The position numbers and the translations under genes are program-made. A stretch of DNA of 64,000 nucleotides from Icerya purchasi (taxonomy: Eukaryota > Arthropoda > Insecta > Hemiptera > Monophlebidae). This document shows, one piece after another, positions 35,794-47,852 of the stretch. Below the pieces are notes generated by a model that ran no database searches, was not told the origin of the DNA, and worked only from the letters and a program-made list of their open reading frames with translations. Position 1 is the stretch's first letter; each line of letters begins with the position of its first letter. The stretch covers positions 42,222,944 to 42,286,943 of the forward strand of contig CM077115.1 of the NCBI GenBank assembly GCA_039619475.1, in the 5' to 3' direction.

Positions 35794-36140
35794 GATTTTC
35801 CTAGTCACATTGGTACTGTTGGAAACGAATTAGTCGATTCTTTAGCTCAAATCGCAGCACAAAATGGTTATCGAAAAGTTTTCAGCTCTTAATCTTCTCT
35901 GCTCTTCTGCTGGTCTGATAGTTATCCTTCATCTTCGTTATATCCATCTATTCAACCTTCACTTCCCTATCGTCCATGGTTTTATAATTTTCCATTTCTT
36001 CGTCGCTCAGTGATTTCCGCTATTTCTACGTACTGGACACTCTTTATTGCCTTCCGCTCTTCGCAGATTCTCCTTCGCTATATCTTCTTATTGTTCATTA
36101 CACTCTCACAACTGCCATTTCGTATGTGACCTCAATCATA
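35794..36140 (+). pseudogene. LINE RNase H C-terminus and tail fragment
   Basis: DFPSHIGTVGNELVDSLAQ at about 35794-35850 is the terminal RNase H motif (S-H-x-G-x-x-G-N-E-x-V-D) of a retrotransposon. Downstream, in another frame, CDLNHRIVFLF (about 36125-36160) resembles the D-L-x-H-x-x-F-x-C tail of such elements. The catalytic Asp and Glu part upstream is not recognisable. Confidence 0.7.
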
Positions 36141-36535
36141 GAATTGTTTTTCTTTTCTTTTTTAGCGGCTAATCATTCATGTTATTTATCTACTTATTTC
36201 TTTATAATTATCAATAATTTAAAACCAATTAATTAAGACTGTGTCGTAAAAGAAAGAAAAAAAATCAAACTTGCTTCGAAAACAACCATTGGAATGTTAA
36301 TCGTAAATGGAACAAATAGCGCATAATTTTCGCTCCATTTTTGAGCTCCGTTGGAAATAAAGCCTACAACAACCTTTTTTTTTTTTTTATTGTTTTTAAA
36401 ATAAGTTGTAGGTCTCACTGAACAAGTATGCCCGTTGTGCGAGTGCCCATCGCTCTTATTATAACACGTTCATTGAAAACACAAAATTACAACTATTCTT
36501 ACTTCTTCTATACATCATAATATTAGTCAACCTAA

Positions 36536-37435
36536 GGGAGAGCGCCCACCGAAGCGATACGATTCCGATACGATAGCAACTAAATGTAGTTCAGCAGAAT
36601 ATAACCCACGTTATTATATGAGTTAGCGCCCACTGACGCGATGCGATAAGCAACTATCGTATCGCCGTCGCTCGAGTGCTACATGTTTTATATTTAGTTG
36701 CTTGAGCAAGCGATTGTTTGTTTACATTCTGAATTTTTATGCGTAATATGAATAATCGGCAAAAATAACAATTTAAAATCGGTGTTTTAAATTTATTTCA
36801 GAATATTTTTAAAAACAATTCATATTTATCAAATAAATATTAATATTTACATTTTCTTATTTTGTTATGTAATATAAATTAACAGCAATATATATGTACA
36901 TATGGGGTATAGAAAATGTTTCTAAACATTTAGATATACATAATTAACAAATGTATTTCCCGTAATGTGATTAAAATACGTTTCTGCGGCGTATAAATGT
37001 TCTAAAATGGGTGGTTTTTTTTACAATTTTTGGGCCAATTTTCTCTACTAACCAATTAAACGTTTCCTTATTCATTCCATAACAACTTTAGAACTTTTCC
37101 GAGTATATATTCAGTTTTTTATAAACATTAAAGCGTTTATTTTGTTACTCTTTTGAAAAAATGAATGTACTCAATAACGTTGTTTTCTTTTTTGATTTAA
37201 ATTGTTAAGATTTACTAACGATACATTGCTTCTTCACTAAAAAAAGAACAGGAAAACGAAGAAAAATATGACATTTTTTGCACTATCACACCACATCATA
37301 AATTAAGTTGCTTCTCTAGCGGATAAATCGCGTTGCTTCAGTGGGCGTTACGTCGTATCGGAATCGTGTTGCTATCGCTTACGATTTAAAATCGCTGTCG
37401 TATCGGAATCGTATCGCTTAGATGGCCGCTCTCCC
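36536..37435. mobile_element. Harbinger-like MITE, 900 bp
   Basis: Inverted termini start GGGAGAGCGCCCACCGAAGC (left) and GGGAGAGCGGCCATCTAAGC (right, reversed). Both continue through GATACGATTCCGATACGA, giving about 40 bp of near identity. They are flanked by TAA on both sides (36533-36535 and 37436-37438), the 3-bp duplication typical of PIF/Harbinger. Inside each end lies a second inverted block, GCGCCCACTGACGCGATGCG at about 36626 and an AGTGGGCGTTACGTCGTATC partner at about 37340, so the ends are built of repeated GATACGA units. No open frame. The superfamily is inferred from ends and duplication length. Confidence 0.85.
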
Positions 37436-37471
37436 TAAGATTACAAAAATTAAAACATAAAACAAGTACCT

Positions 37472-37503
<32 letters not shown>

Positions 37504-38530
37504 GCAAATACGTAACAGGCCGTAAATACTCATCTGCATACCGATACATGACGGCAGCTAAATATCCTCAAATCAAAAATGGATGGTAATTTCATGTTAT
37601 TAACATTAAATTCTAGTAATCTATAATAGAAATAGTACATCTTGGGGGACATTTCGTTGTTTTCAACTTGATCCAGAGTCGTTTTGCTTCCCCAGTTAAA
37701 CCAGATCTAATTACTTGTGTATTATAATCGAGACGCGTTTACCAGTCGGTCATTCGTTTTGTTGCAAAATGTCTCATTATTTACATGTTTTGCGATTGGT
37801 CTTCGATAATTGGACACGCATAATACTTTATTGTCGTAAAAATTTTCGTCTTTCATTTATTTCTTCCCAATGAATAACGCGCATGTTTTTAAACGAGAAA
37901 TATTTAAAGTATTATAAAAAACTGCAAGCGACAAATAATACTTCTGTAAGTAATAGATCACATTAAAAACTGGTCTACGGTGTTAATATCATTTTTCGTT
38001 TTATTGCGGTATTTTATAATGAGATTTTTGTTGCTTTTTTTTTACCGCCATCAAAGATCATCTCATGCAGCAATACTAGTTTTATTTTTAGGGGGAAAAA
38101 ATAAGAACAATTGGAAACATTTTCGTGAAAACATATAATGCGGATTGTTACCGACACTTTGGATGCAAGCATTTCATTTTTGGAATATGTTTCTATTTGC
38201 TTTCAAAGTTGCTAAAGTAGTTGCGAAATATCCGAAACAACTAGATCTTTTCCTAGATTTACTTTGCGACAGCTTTTTGTTTTTCCCGCGTAAATTTTCC
38301 AACAAATAATATCGTAAAACATTTGTTTTGACACATTGAAGTTTATGTGTTCTACGTGTTTCCTTAGGTTACGGGTCTTATAAAAATGTACTGGATAGAA
38401 AATGAAGCACGGATATATCTGACACAAATGACCTTTATAAGTGTACGACCAGCCTAACTCGAAAAATTTCGGTATGGTTAAGTTTTATCTAAAAAAACCC
38501 TTTTATAAGAAGAAAATAATCAATATAATC

Positions 38531-38575
38531 AAAAAAAAAAACAAAAAAAAAACAAAAAAAAAAACAAAAAAAAAA
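38531..38575. repeat. A(8-10)C minisatellite
   Basis: Four poly-A tracts of 8-11 bases separated by single C residues. Confidence 0.9.
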
Positions 38576-39146
38576 CTTTCAAGTGTTGAAAAATATGTTA
38601 CATAGTTGAAGATTTAAAAATCGGAAAAAAAATGTTTCTCACCACGATGTCGAGTGAAATAAATTGAATATAACGGGGTAGAACTTTGAAAAAAAAATAG
38701 GAATAAATACGCGTAATAAACCGGCTAAAAAAAATTTTTTTGGATTTCAGAAAATTCGTTATTTTTTTAGAATAAAAAAACATCTTAAATAACACAACTG
38801 CTACGGAAATAATTACTCATTACTTTACTTTAGAAGTATTCAAATTTATCGATTTAATTTAATATAGGTTTTAAAACTAATTGAGTGAACGCTACTGTTG
38901 TGATATGCAACGTGAAAGTTGCGTGAAGTAGTAGCAAATCTGATGATAATATGAAAACTTCGAATAAAATCTTAAGTACTGAATATTAAACGGATGAGTG
39001 TGACTAATTTCATGTTAAAAAAAAAAAACAAATGGAAATCAAGTAGGCTTCTTTTTTTTCTTGTCCTTTAATGTGTACTTCTACGAATCATTACCAATTA
39101 ATTTTTAAAATACAATTAATTTAATAGTGGGAGTTTCAATTTGTAC

Positions 39147-39148
39147 TG

Positions 39149-39178
<30 letters not shown>
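39147..39178. repeat. (TTTTG)n repeat
   Basis: About six TTTTG units in tandem. Confidence 0.9.
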
Positions 39179-39179
<1 letters not shown>

Positions 39180-39765
39180 TAGAATCGATAAAATGTTAAT
39201 TTAATAAACGTATTCACTATGTTGCAATTTGGGGTCGCCACACGCATGACACGTATTAAACTGAAAATTATGCAGTAAATATTTAACGGACGAAAGTAAC
39301 CGTTACTATTGCGCAAACGAGGCATCATCGTGTCGCGCCCACTTTACTTTAGAAGATTCATCCTAATCAAATGTTGTAAATAACAACAGCTAATTTAACA
39401 CACCTTTTCAACTAAGCAGCACTTGAATTCGACAAATTCGCCCAGTTGTTAAGGACAGCAGACGCGCATAACAATACCTCTGCAATTGCGCTCGCCTTAC
39501 ATGTAAACCAGTTTTCACCAGCGCATTCACTATCGATGAATGCAGCGACCGATTAATGAGTAATACAGTCACCACGACTATCCGTATTAAATCAAAAGAA
39601 ATGCTTACATAATTCCTCTCAAAGAACTGTAAAATATGTTTGAGCAGTTAACTAATACCATACGCCAAAAAATTGCCGCATGATAAGTGATCTTTTTGGA
39701 TATTTCTTTAAATCAATTTAAACACCTTCTCGTTTTCTTTGAAAAAAAAAAAAAACCAAACTATA

Positions 39766-39801
<36 letters not shown>

Positions 39802-39810
39802 TAATATATA

Positions 39811-40005
39811 ACTCGGCTATTTTGGCCTCGAAAGAGGCTATGCCCCTTGACCCCTCGTGCTTATATTTCTGTCCCTTTCTCTTCTATACTTTGTATAAAA
39901 TGATCAAAATTTACTAAATCGGTCCATATGAATATAATAACATAATCACAGAAATCCTATAAAATATAACAAACATTACATAAAATTGGGACATTTTTTT
40001 TAATG
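39811..40005 (-). repeat. Hairpin-(TA)n dispersed repeat, copy 5
   Basis: Preceded by TA-rich sequence (39771-39810); ACTCGGCTATTTTGGCCTCG follows, then a hairpin with one stem mismatch (AAGAGGC-TAT-GCCCCTT, 39832-39848), CTTTCTCTTCTATACTTTG, TATAAAATGATC, and ACATAAAATTGGGACATTT. It is a near full-length reverse copy of the element at 16388. Confidence 0.75.
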
Positions 40006-40184
40006 GGGGTATGCATATATACTTGTACTACAATTTTGGGTACATTTTTGCCAAAAAATAGTAACTTGCATCAATAATTTCATTCTAAAAAAAAAAACTA
40101 CTGAAACACGCTATATTCTTTTTTCGCTGAATAATATTTTTTCTTTGTTTATGTAACACATATATATTGTTGTTTATCAAATCA

Positions 40185-40400
40185 TCGAAGTCGAAATAAA
40201 TCAACTTCAATACTCAACTTTGCTAATGCGGATAATCATTCATCTAACCCAGTTGACCTTAACGTATTTTTGATCCTCTTTAAAACTGAAAACGACCTTT
40301 CTGATTCACAGTTTCATATTGAGATTGTAACTAATGTACTATAAGCAACATAGATGTTTGGGAATACTTGAATTATATCCAAATTTACAATCCAATTCAA
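40185..40400 (-). pseudogene. hAT transposase C-terminal dimerisation fragment
   Basis: One minus-strand frame reads PNIYVAYSTLVTISI, a stop, ESERSFSVLKRIKNTLRS, a second stop, then ALAKLSIEVDLF. This is the hAT C-terminal block (S-x-E-R-x-F-S-x-L-x-x-I-K-x-x-L-R-S, then L-S-I-E) needed for transposase dimerisation. No hAT termini with a target duplication were found around it, so it is an orphan remnant. It differs from the copies at 21.5-26 kb. Confidence 0.82.
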
Positions 40401-41224
40401 AACTCGTTAAGGGCACAAAATTTGATCATTTTCGCTAGTCGTCTACTCTGTGTAATTTGAAAAAAATCTTTCGGTTGTATTTCTAAGGAGGGGTATAAAT
40501 TGTTTTAATTCTATAATTTTATTAATGAGTTCATATATATGATATATATATATATATATATATATATTTTTTATATAAAAAAATTAATTGAATTCTTTTT
40601 AAAACAAAAAACGCAAATTTACATTATCGAGTATTTTGGGAAAGGAAACTTTGACGTCCAGTCTGTACTCATTGATATTTATCGATACTTTCAAATAAAC
40701 AAGAATCATTGAAATCGGTCCACATAGGTAAAAATTATATGTGAACAAATGTTGAAAAAAAAAAAAAAAAACATACATGACGCACGCATAAACTTTTTAT
40801 TTTGAGGTCGGTAAAAATAAACCCATCTTAAATAATAAATTAAAATATTAAACAAATCGAAACGTAAACAAAAGGTACTAAACTTAAAATGTTCGCGTTT
40901 ATTCGCTAATTTTGTAGAACTAAGAAAAATATTATAAACCGGTAAGTTCCTTATTTGAAACGTAGTTTAAGAGCACAAATTATGTTAACTTAGCAGACTA
41001 TATAATAATTCGATATGATGGAAAGGGACCTAAAGAAGTAAAAGTGTAGCACTTGTTACACATAACACAGTCAGTATTATAAATGCACAAGCTTATCGAA
41101 CTAGCAAACAAGCAGTCATAGTTGTAATTAATTTTAAACCTAATAACATTCGTACTACCTTCATTAACGAGTATGCTGTACGGAGCCAAGAGGCATATCG
41201 GAATTAAGTCTATATGCAATATTA

Positions 41225-43230
41225 CACGGAACTTTAACAAATGGTAATAGATTTATAATAGTAGGAGATTTTAATGCTTCAGAATCCGCTGATAAAAATA
41301 TAAAGAACAAGGAGTTATGCGGTTTTATGTATTATAAAAAAAAAATTGTTATATATTAAACGACTTACAAATAACCCCCGTGTTTAGCATCATTTAGCAA
41401 ATCTTGATCTATGTTTATGCATTGTGAATCTAACTTTTAATCGAACCTACGATATAATTAAAGACCTTATGGGAAGTAAACGTCTTCAAAAACTAATAAA
41501 TTTGAATAGCTTAACGCAAATCAGTGTATTCAAACAAATAAGCATGTTATTGAAACACTCAGAATGTAACAGTATCAATATTGTTAATGACAGTAGAGTA
41601 GATCAGCAACTGCCCAATACGATATTCTGATAAATGTTAGCTTGGCTAAAAAATCTCCGTTAAATTTCAGGCGAAACAATAAAACCCAGAATAAAATCTT
41701 CAAAAAAAAAAAAAAAAAAAGAAACCTGTACCATGATGGGATCAGGAATGTATTACATTAATGTTAAACGTTTTTAACGGGAATCGAACGCCGAAAAATT
41801 ATTCATTGATTAACAAAAGAAAGCTAAAGGGTTAAACGATGTATTCAAAGTTGTAAAAAGAGCAAACAAGCTAAATTTTGTGAACAGTTAAAACCCCGAA
41901 AGAAATATTAAACTCATTTGGCGTAAATTCGGAAAAACTAATAATAACAATCTAGTAAAAAGCAATACAGACTGATCTTATAAAATCATTAAACTTTTTA
42001 AAATACTCATGTGTAAAAGAAGACATATTAACATGTTGTCTGCCAAATTTGATAGCTTTTTAAAATGCCAGTCAGTAAAGTCGAGTTAAGTTTGAATCCC
42101 GGTAAAAATATATCGTCGGGTCTTCGAACGGTGTTCCTAACGAAACAGTAATGAAGTTGAACACATAAGGTGGACAACTGTTATTTTCAATATTTGACGT
42201 CGTCTCCCTTATATGGAGGGGGGGGGGCTCTATATGTCATCTTACTGTAACGTGCTCGGTACTGAAAATAGTTCTCTCATCATATATGTAGATGGATTAC
42301 GGTTTTTTTCCGGTATAGATAAAACGCTCGAACTTATTATCAAAAGCAGACTGCAATGGTGACTACATAAAGGCTCGATTACTACAAAGAGGAAATTCAG
42401 CATATCTTTGAAACTATGGACAATCGGAATATTCTGAACAGTGAAATTTCTTTACGAGGTTTGAAAATCTCTAATTACTTACTACAAATACAGAGATTAC
42501 AAAACACGTACGACGAGTTTAATTTAAACATTTTGTGAAATACATTAACGAAATGTGAAATCTCGGAGAATATCATACGATGGATTTTATATTATTATAC
42601 TAGCCGGAAATCTTATTATTGAATATCAGGGTAAAGTTTAGAATACGGCGCAATGCTGCAAGGGATTCCGCTAATAAGTCCTATTCTATTCGTTATTTAT
42701 ACAAGTATTTTCGACGAAACAAATAAAGGTGCACGTGCTCCAATATATATGGATGATGTGGTCTTGTATTCGACGATGCAGTAAGGAACTTTAAAGGAGG
42801 TGTTAAGAAATTGGAGCAATATCTAAAGTCAAAGCGAAAGCAATGATTTTTACAGGACACAGAATAATATTAAGTCCGTATATTAAGCAGAAAACAAAAA
42901 AACACAATTCGATATCTTTTGTCGATAGCGTTTAAAATCTCGATGTTTTTTTTTTTTCAGTGGTAAAGAAGTTGGAACGAAGGATTAAACTATATTAAGA
43001 TTAAATGTCTTCGCAGTACAAATGGATATATTAAAACTGATTAAAATGGGGAAACTATCCACAAACGAATATGACGATTTAGAAATCGATAGTACTATTT
43101 CATTTAACGTATGCAAGATTGCTTATTTCAACCGTATCCCGAAAACGAAAATAAAGCAAATTGAGACAATAAAGAATAATGCATTAGTTCAAAGTATTCT
43201 GTTTACGTTGGAGCCTCGAAACTGCTGATA
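41225..43230 (+). pseudogene. Jockey/R1-like LINE, endonuclease to post-RT remnant
   Basis: Plus strand, many frames. TNGNRFIIVGDFNASESAD at about 41236-41295 is the endonuclease catalytic block. 41424-41630 is an open stretch without landmarks. The palm of the RT is clear at about 42653-42780: MLQGIPLISPILFVIY (the P-Q-G-x-x-L-S-P-x-L-F block) followed by the catalytic box YMDD at 42746-42757 (YMDDVVLYS). 43022-43228 (MDILKLIKMGK, KIAYFNRIPKTK, IETIKNNALVQSIL) fits the thumb/post-RT region. A palm with YMDD instead of YADD is a tolerated variant. Stops throughout make it dead. Confidence 0.85.
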
Positions 43231-43347
43231 TGGATCATTTTAGAATTTAAAAGTGACAAATTCTTTTCAAAATGTAAGTTAAATCAATTTCATCTGATAA
43301 ATACGCTGTTACGGACCCTTGAATGAACGTGTAAAATTCGGTAAGTA

Positions 43348-44240
43348 CAGGGTATGCCAAATTCAAAAAGACCTGTTTTCCAACGCTTGTCAACCGGTAA
43401 CACCAAGCGCGGCACGAACGATAAACTGATTAATACGTTTGGATAGCAATTTAGTAACCATGAGTTTGTGGAACAGCGAACAATGCGATTTTTATGTTCA
43501 GCAGTTTTTCAAAAATGCGTCAATAATCGACATTCAATTCCCGTTTCATAAACATTGTAGTCATACATACCTTCTCATTCTCTCCCCGAATACAATCAAG
43601 AGATATAGTGGTGGACGAAGAATGTTCGTTCTACAGTAAATCTCGAACGTAGCGGAAGATGACGCACGCTGCGTGCAGTAGTTGCAATTGAACGAGTTCT
43701 GAGGTGCTAGTGAAGAGCTCTCGCGTTCTAGACGTGAATATTTAGTAAGTTTCGACATAAAGCACTCATAGTGGCTGCGTATCATTTTCGAAAATTTGCT
43801 CATGCATCCATATAAGATTCGAATTACATAAGAATTAAGACTTCTAATTTTAAAGTGCGCGCTGATTTTTGTAAACTAATGTTGAGAATTGATTTGGACA
43901 ACATCAATGTAAGTTCGGTTTGATTTAGCATTCCAATCTCTATGGAAATGCAAACGAAACAGAATTCCCGGTAAACCTAAAACAGACGACTTCTAAACCA
44001 CTTCAACCACTTTACTTTCATAAGGTAACTGCTTGGTGCGTGTTTTCCGATTTAGGCGTAGTGGGTCCTCACTTTTTCGAGGATGAAAATCACTGTGAAT
44101 GCAGAACGTTACCTCGAAATGCTACAAAACTTTTTCACATTCCAGTAATAACGAACAGACGAATTACTCTCAGAAATTTCAGTAGGATAAACCAACATCC
44201 CACGCCATAAACAACGTTCTCAATTTTCTGTGGAAGAAGT
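43348..44240 (+). pseudogene. mariner-type transposon, degenerate transposase
   Basis: A CAGGGTATGCCAAATTC start after TA (43346-43347) looks like the left terminus. 43459-43639 encodes MSLWNSEQCDFYVQQFFKN and LSPNTIKRY, the paired HTH N-terminus of an arthropod mariner-type transposase. After a decayed stretch come KVTAWCVFSDLGVVGPHFFE (about 44024-44083), a catalytic-domain block, and, one frame shifted, ITVNAERYLEMLQNFF. I found no right terminus. The same family recurs at 62385-63031. Confidence 0.85.
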
Positions 44241-44640
44241 ATACTAACATAACTGCAAAAATTAATATTCCGCTCCCCTTTTGGCTCATAACGTAGGCCT
44301 CCAAAATTCCGACGATAAATAGTCAAATTAATTCAAGTTTACTATCCAGTGGCAAACAATTAATGCAACTTCTCTCTCCACTCTTTTTACCTATCGCATA
44401 TAACATTTTTCCAGCTCCATCACCCCAACAGCATCATGCAAACATGTACTTTCTGTTCCTGCACATATCTTACGTGTCGGGTAATAAATTATCAATTTTA
44501 AAAATTAATCCAAGTATACCGAGAATTAACATCACACATGCTTTTATTTTGCTTTTTTTCTCCCATTGCGCATATTTCTGAAAAAAATCTACAGCATGTT
44601 TCAAAATTAAGCTAAGTATACCATAAAATTAACTAATCCT

Positions 44641-45010
44641 TTTTTTTTTTTTTTTTTTTTGAATATATATATATATATATTTATTAATATTTACACATTT
44701 CCTCTTCAATACGCTTGTCGACGAGTTTTCTTACATCTAAATATGCCTACATTATACTACTTATACACTATACAATTTTATCGCCGCGCAAATATTTTAT
44801 TACAAACTTATCCTATCCGATATCAATTTCAAGTATTTTATTTGCAGTTTACTTATTTTCCCCCACGTATGTTTTCCTAGCCATTCTCCAGGCTTGAATT
44901 CCATATCTGATTCTCGATTAGCGCATGATACACCATTTTTAACGTTTTATTCGTTGCATATTTCTTTAAGGTGTATAATGCTGGTAATGTTGCCCTAATT
45001 TTTTTTGCAA
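44641..45010 (-). pseudogene. LINE post-RT fragment, minus strand
   Basis: Reading down from 45005: KIRATLPALYTLKKYATNKT, LKMVYHALIENQIW (the position of the common V-Y-x-A-L-I-x-P/S-x-x-x-Y-G block), then, after frame changes, AYLDVRKLVDKRIEEEMCK. This matches the region after the reverse transcriptase in CR1/Jockey-type LINEs. A 20-base T run at 44641-44660 could be its poly(A) tail. The minus frame at 45188-45394 upstream may belong to the same element but has no motif. Confidence 0.65.
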
Positions 45011-45399
45011 TTAAATTTGGACAATATTCACCATACCTATCCCTTTTCATACGGGTATTTTTACCGTATCATCCTATTGCAAAATCCTACAAAAGCTTTT
45101 CATCTGTTTTTATTCATGTCGAAGCTTTCATCCCCTTCCCCTTCTGATATACATCTTCAAAATTCAGTACAACGATACAGAATTATTCTAAATATACTGT
45201 GATGCTACTATATTAATACGTCGCCCCCTTTTCCCTGCTAACATAGGTTTCCAAAAAAATTCTACAGCACATTTTAAATAATCTCCTAAACTTAAACAAG
45301 CACGAGCAAAATATAAAATAAATATACTAAGTAAACTACTTAACACAGCACCAGAAGATATTAAACAACTACAGCCAAATAAAAAGTCATCCAAAGTAG

Positions 45400-46589
45400 A
45401 GAAATAAAAAAATGGGTTATGAATAAAAATATTAAAAGTTAATAAAACAATTATGTTCTTACTATCGAGTATATATTAAGTATTGATAATAGTATATGTG
45501 TCACATATGTGCGAAGATATGTATATGAGGTTATGAAAGGATATAAGGGTATTTATACTAGGAAAATGTTGTACTTTTATTATTTGTTGTAAAAGAAGTT
45601 TCAGGTTAAGTTTAAATAATATTTTACGTAATAACAATAATAAAAGGTTAAGATAATCATCAACATTACGAAAACTGGACACATGGAATATCTAAATAAG
45701 ACGAATCGTTAGTAGTACTGATAACTAGTAACATGTCTCCGAACTCGTTTAAGTATAGGTAACATTGCATTATATTTACTAATAAAGAAGGGAGGCATGT
45801 GTTTTTTTTTTTTTGTAGGGTCCTTAAACGTAATGCAAATTGCAACCCAAAAAAAAAAAGAAAAAAAAAAGTATATTATCTCGGTTCCAAAAATGAACCC
45901 ATCCATCATACCATTTCTGCCGCTCGTTGATAATTTTCTAAATCAGTACTATTGTAAGACCCTAGAAAAAATCACCATCAATTCCCGCACACATCGATAT
46001 AGTTCCTCAACAATCGTATATTTTCTATTCTATATCACGTCTCACGCGCTCATAAACGCTACCAACCATCTCAAATCATGTAAAATATGTTTTTCCTTTA
46101 TTTAATGCATTACCGAGTATTTAACACGAAACTATCTTTCTCGTTCGTATACGATTGATTTTCTTTCGCGTCATTTACCATCCAAACTGTATACACCATC
46201 GTGGACTAGTCGCCGCAAATTAACTTATTTTGGAAAATCATCAACGGTAGACCAGGGGAAATACAAGTTTTATTTTTTATTGCAAATTATCTAAGTATAT
46301 ACAATTAATATTTTAATTTTTCTTATTATACGAACAACAACATATCGTATCGCATCATATTAATACACGATTCTCATAAAATCCTCTATCACATCAAGAT
46401 GATATACTCCGGAACGGGGAAAATCTGTGGGTAATATATGATTTTTATTATTTTTTATTACTTTCAGTATGTAAGAACTCCTATTGTATACAGGAACTAC
46501 GACTCGAAAATTATGCTGCACTCGATACAGTGTTTATATAGAAACGATATAAATACGCTGAATTGCTCTTATGATCAATTAAAATCTGT
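45400..46589. other. No gene supported
   Basis: AT-rich. Open frames here (for example 45797-46105 plus) include long poly-Lys from A runs and carry no domain. Confidence 0.4.
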
Positions 46590-47095
46590 CTCCAAATATA
46601 AATGTATCTTAGGCTAACAATAGACCAATCATTGATGTGGAAAAATCATATTGAGGAAATACCTAATAAAACGAGACAGGGTATTCCGGCACTCCATAGG
46701 CTAGCAAACTTATATTACCTTATAAAATTATTCGGTTATTTTTTGAATCCATAGTCATAGCCAAAATTAGATATAGTATACAAGTGTGGGAAGAGGCAAA
46801 AGAAGGAGAGTTGACGAAAATAGACGAATTGCAGCGAAGATGCTTAAAAATAATTCTGCCCCACCGAGTGTCAGGTAAAAATGCCTCCTCTTGGTGGAAG
46901 GAAAATAAGGAGCAGTCACCGAAAGTCATAATGTGTAAAATATACCTTCTTCTTACCATAAATAAGAAGCGAGCTACAAGGAATACTAAAGATACATACT
47001 TTATACGGCCCAGAAGGATAAATAATAAAATTGAAAAAGGTCGACAAGCTGACACTGAAGTAGTCTATAAATCTGCGTTCTGGGAATTCCGCTAA
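46590..47095 (+). pseudogene. LINE post-RT fragment, plus strand
   Basis: LTIDQSLMWKNHIEEIPNKT, RQGIPALHRLANLYYLI, IRLFFESIVIAKIRYSIQVW and EGELTKIDELQRRCLKIILP follow each other across one frame change. They match the L-T-x-D-x-x-L-x-W-x-x-H-I start and the R-Y-x-I-x-V-W plus L-x-x-I-Q-x-R-x-L-K blocks after a LINE reverse transcriptase. The frame runs to 47095 but its last residues come from the fold-back element inserted at 47059. It is the same general type as the tail at 1501-1620. Confidence 0.82.
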
Positions 47096-47322
47096 TCCGA
47101 ACCCCAGTTTCTGTTTTGGAGCCCAAAAGTCACCCTAGACCGCTAATTTGAATACAAAAGTCACCCCCAATTCATGTCCCGGAGCCCGAAATTCACCCGA
47201 GTTTCCCCAGATTTTCCTGGACAGTTCCGCTAATCCAAACGTCAAAACAATGTCCGAAGGTCGAAAACAGAAACTGGAGTTCGGATTAACGGAACTTCCA
47301 GAACGCAGATTTACTGACTACT
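47059..47322. repeat. 264-bp fold-back element in a LINE
   Basis: The left arm from AGTAGTC, AAATCTGCGTTCTGGGAATT to CCAGTTTCTGTTTT (47059 to about 47120) is repeated in reverse at about 47258-47322, with a few changes (47318-47322 reads as the reversed AGTAG). An additional CCGCTAATCC/CGCTAATCCAA motif lies between the arms. No target duplication is evident and no frame of its own. It terminates the LINE frame at 47095. Confidence 0.8.
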
Positions 47323-47852
47323 CACCAATGAAATTTTAATGGAAATAATACCGCAGGATATACTTTAGGAACGGAAGACAGAACTGCGGAAGAGCAAAAT
47401 TAAAACATGGCTAATAGGGTGGTGCACAAAATAAGTAAAACATCTCCTGATATTATATAAAACAAAAAAAAAAAACAAAAAAAAAAGTGTGTACATCCCT
47501 CCTTATTATTACATCCTATACTTCCGAAGAATTTTGGTAATCGTTTCTTAGTTTTACATTTAGAAGTATATATCAAAAATTCGAGAAACGCGGAATTTAC
47601 ATACGCACCGAGCAATCATGCTTATTCACCATCACATGTATCCCCCTTTGTTAGAGGTTGTGTTATTATTGATAGAACTAATTAATTAACTATAAGCGAA
47701 ACATTTGTGTAATTTAAGTAAATTCTGAAATAAACGTTGATAAGCGTGTCGGACACTCGCACTACAGACATCATTGCTCAGCAAGACCCACAACTTATTA
47801 TTTTTTAAAAAATCATGTTTACATCGTTTTTAATTAAAAAATATACGCGAAT

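Larger units (their letters stand above)
37439..39810. other. Intergenic DNA, no gene supported
   Basis: AT-rich, with a TA run near 37470, a poly-A/C repeat (38531-38575) and a TTTTG repeat (39147-39178). The interval 39295-39600 is clearly less AT-rich and free of runs; it holds no splice-bounded frame I can defend, but could be an untranslated exon or promoter. Confidence 0.4.

Noticed and set aside
44363..45202. AT-rich frames reminiscent of mitochondrial DNA (NUMT)
   Set aside because: No recognisable mitochondrial protein or tRNA; the minus strand instead reads as LINE post-RT sequence.
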